Source: Triops longicaudatus
Taxonomy: Eukaryota > Arthropoda > Branchiopoda > Notostraca > Triopsidae
Direction of reading: 5' to 3'
Assembly (NCBI GenBank): GCA_022885665.1
Contig: JAGQDJ010000619.1
Location: 1-64,000, forward strand
Length of the DNA: 64,000 nucleotides
Shown here: one piece after another, positions 62,338 to 64,000 of the stretch
Layout of the letters: the number at the start of each line of letters is the position of its first letter
How positions within the stretch are numbered: position 1 is the first letter of the stretch
Position numbers and translations under genes: made by a program
Notes under the pieces: generated by a model
The model's database searches: none
The model's input: only the letters and a program-made list of their open reading frames with translations
Told to the model about the DNA's origin: nothing

Positions 62338-62417
<80 letters not shown>
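62338..62417. repeat. (TTA)n microsatellite, about 27 units
   Basis: An uninterrupted TTA/ATT repeat of about 80 bp lies between PITRM1 and OPA1. On the minus strand it reads as an artificial poly-Asn or poly-Ile frame, which is not a gene. Its length is likely polymorphic. Confidence 0.97.
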
Positions 62418-63608
62418 TTCGAGAAAACGGTCGTAGTGAGATAAGGAAAAAATCCTCTGCAACAGCTACCCAAGTGTGTTATCTACATTGCCTGCATACA
62501 AATAACTTCGAAAGTCGTCGCAAATTTTATTTCCTCAAATTTTCTCAAACCTCTTCAAAATCAACATTTAGAAAATACGGTCCAAACTCCGACTACCTGG
62601 GAGAAAGGATACTAATGAATTCCAAAAACGGAATTAAAAAGTGGAAACATGCAACGAAAAGTATTTACAACGAAACGCAGATGTATAAAGTAAAATTTTG
62701 TTACAAAAATCAGCCCAAACAAGTACTCTAAACGCTAACTGCACGACATGCTTCGCGGCGGGTTAAAAACCTTCGAAAGTACTTGGCGTGTGACGCACTG
62801 GCGCCACTGCGGTAGCACGAGCTGCTGCTGCTGCGTAGTCCATATTTACCACATGATTACTTTATGAATGTTTGGACTTTTCTCACAAATACATATAATG
62901 CGTAGTATTATATAAACAATTCTGAGAAAGCTTAGTATTAAGCTAAGCACGTAGCTAAAGAAAGTGTGATTAACTTACGCACTTAGTTACAAAAATGGTT
63001 AATTATACGTGGCTTTTGAAAAGTTTATCAGGCATTCGATTTTTAAATTAAATTTAGGAAGCATAATAATGAAGATTGTCATCGCTGCGAACGCCAACTC
63101 GAAGTACCTTCCTTGACAGTCACGTTCTTTTATAGAATAGCTGAGCGGCATCGTTCAAATAACTGAAGGGAATAATTTTAGGAAACATAATAATGAGGAA
63201 TTTTCACGATCTAAACATAAAATTTACGTTCCTTCCGAGAAAGACAAATTAAACTTTCACCGCGTCAGCGGATAGACTTCCGTAAAATTCTTTGCTTTAT
63301 AATTTTCTTGTATGATGCACAAGGAACATATTTTTTGAAGCGAGAAACCGGCGTAAAACGCGTCAGTTTATTCGCCCCTAGAGACATCTATTGGTGGATT
63401 AGTTTGGTAATCACTGTGCAAAGTAGCTGCCATCAAAACATCATGGTCAATATTTTGTAAATTCTCAGGTAAAATTGCAGAAACCAGAAAGTGCATTGTT
63501 GAATCTTAAAATAACGCTTGCACAAAATAATAATTCATCAGAAAGCATAATTTTCGAATTATATCCGTAATTTGACACTTCTTTCCGCAGACTTAGCTTT
63601 GCCTCGCA

Positions 63609-64000
63609 ATGATTCTGGCCCGGGTTTTACGCGGAGTACTAAAAGTGAGATATCTCCTCTTGGGAGGTGCTGTTGGAGGTGGCTATACACTGAAAAATGT
63701 AAGCTGTGCCATTTTTGGGGTGTTATATGTTATTTAATGACTGTCCTGTTGTACTAACAGAAATATGAGGAATGGAGAAATGCATTGCCGGACACAGATT
63801 GGATGAAAGACTTGTTTCCTGACCCTGAAAAACTTGATCAAGTTCGTTTAAGCCTTATGAGTTTCAAAGATAAGTTTGCAGAAGCCATTCGTGACATGGA
63901 TATAGGTAAACAGAAAGCCGTTTCTTAAATTCGTTATTACCTTCTGATGATTTATGTGTTTTGTTGTTAGATCCCAACTTAGCGGGTGACAACTTGAGCG
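63609..64000 (+). CDS. OPA1: OPA1, mitochondrial dynamin-like GTPase (5' part only)
   Basis: Inner-membrane fusion and cristae GTPase; only the N-terminal exons lie in the window. Exons 63609-63698, 63761-63905 and 63971-64000 (continues past the edge), all in phase. The transmembrane segment and its flanks, VLKVRYLLLGGAVGGGYTLK, match the [20 protein letters not shown] region of animal OPA1. It is followed by a charged segment (KYEEWRNALPDTDWMKDLFP). No GTPase domain is in view, so the call rests on this N-terminus. The ATG at 63609 is preceded by an in-frame TAG 15 nt upstream and by the acceptor TTTCCGCAG. If this is the true start the usual long presequence before the membrane helix is missing. 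Using the ACTTAG site instead would let an unseen upstream exon supply it. Confidence 0.88.

Larger units (their letters stand above)
61780..63608. other. Divergent intergenic region PITRM1 / OPA1
   Basis: Holds a probable PITRM1 5'-untranslated exon (right of 61827, joined over a 46-nt GTAAAG...GCAAG intron), the palindrome at 62205-62225, the (TTA)n microsatellite at 62338-62417, and the OPA1 upstream region. An 85-codon plus-strand frame (62474-62731) rich in Lys/Asn/Ser was not recognised. Confidence 0.5.

Noticed and set aside
62132..62473. Minus-strand frames with poly-Ile or poly-Asn
   Set aside because: Produced by the TTA microsatellite, not a protein.
1..64000. tRNA or rRNA genes
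   Set aside because: I looked for cloverleaf-like GGTTCRANYC boxes and rRNA-like blocks and saw none I could support; a covariance-model scan would be decisive.

Overview
The window is nuclear DNA from an animal and almost certainly an arthropod. Genes are split by GT-AG introns (mostly about 50-300 nt, some over 1 kb). There is a chitin-binding peritrophin-type protein, and a vitellogenin receptor with the 5 + 8 LDLa layout typical of arthropod yolk receptors. I cannot name the order. Base composition is AT-rich outside exons, and intergenic DNA is full of short TA-flanked palindromic repeats.

Layout, left to right. (1) 1-2.67 kb: no gene seen, a 414-bp terminal-inverted-repeat element at 124-537, and a poly-T run holding one N. 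(2) 2.67-3.64 kb, minus: secreted chitin-binding protein, with a TATA box and a 7-nt final coding exon. (3) 4.77-16.09 kb, minus: complete vitellogenin receptor, 27 exons, 1837 aa. (4) 17.24-23.68 kb, minus: long-chain fatty-acid transport protein (FATP/SLC27A), 641 or 640 aa, with a tandemly duplicated exon that looks mutually exclusive. (5) 28.56-29.38 kb, plus: intronless XRCC2. (6) 29.63-42.3 kb, minus: centrosomin/CDK5RAP2-family scaffold, about 1640 aa. (7) 42.3-55.3 kb: gene-poor, repeat-rich stretch. (8) 55.28-56.63 kb, plus: four-finger C2H2 zinc-finger protein. (9) 56.99-58.61 kb, minus: METTL25B/RRNAD1-type methyltransferase-like protein. (10) 58.70-61.78 kb, minus: mitochondrial presequence protease PITRM1, head-to-tail with and 94 nt upstream of the METTL25B gene. 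(11) 63.61 kb to the end, plus: first three exons of OPA1, cut by the window edge.

All multi-exon models were built by hand from splice sites. Reading phase was checked at every junction, and every total closes on a stop codon except OPA1, which runs off the window. The 5' end of the centrosomin gene is not resolved. The neighbours do not form one pathway. VgR and FATP (lipoprotein and fatty-acid uptake) sit in tandem; PITRM1 and OPA1 (both mitochondrial) are divergent.

Most interesting points: the duplicated FATP exon; the PITRM1-METTL25B pair, whose spacing, poly(A) signal and acceptor look like an operon resolved by trans-splicing (several other genes also have a splice acceptor just before the ATG); at least six full copies of a 157-184 bp TACAGT...ACTGTA palindromic element; two degenerate tandem arrays in centrosomin introns that share sequence with the dispersed repeats; and the peritrophin micro-exon that restores its last disulfide cysteine.
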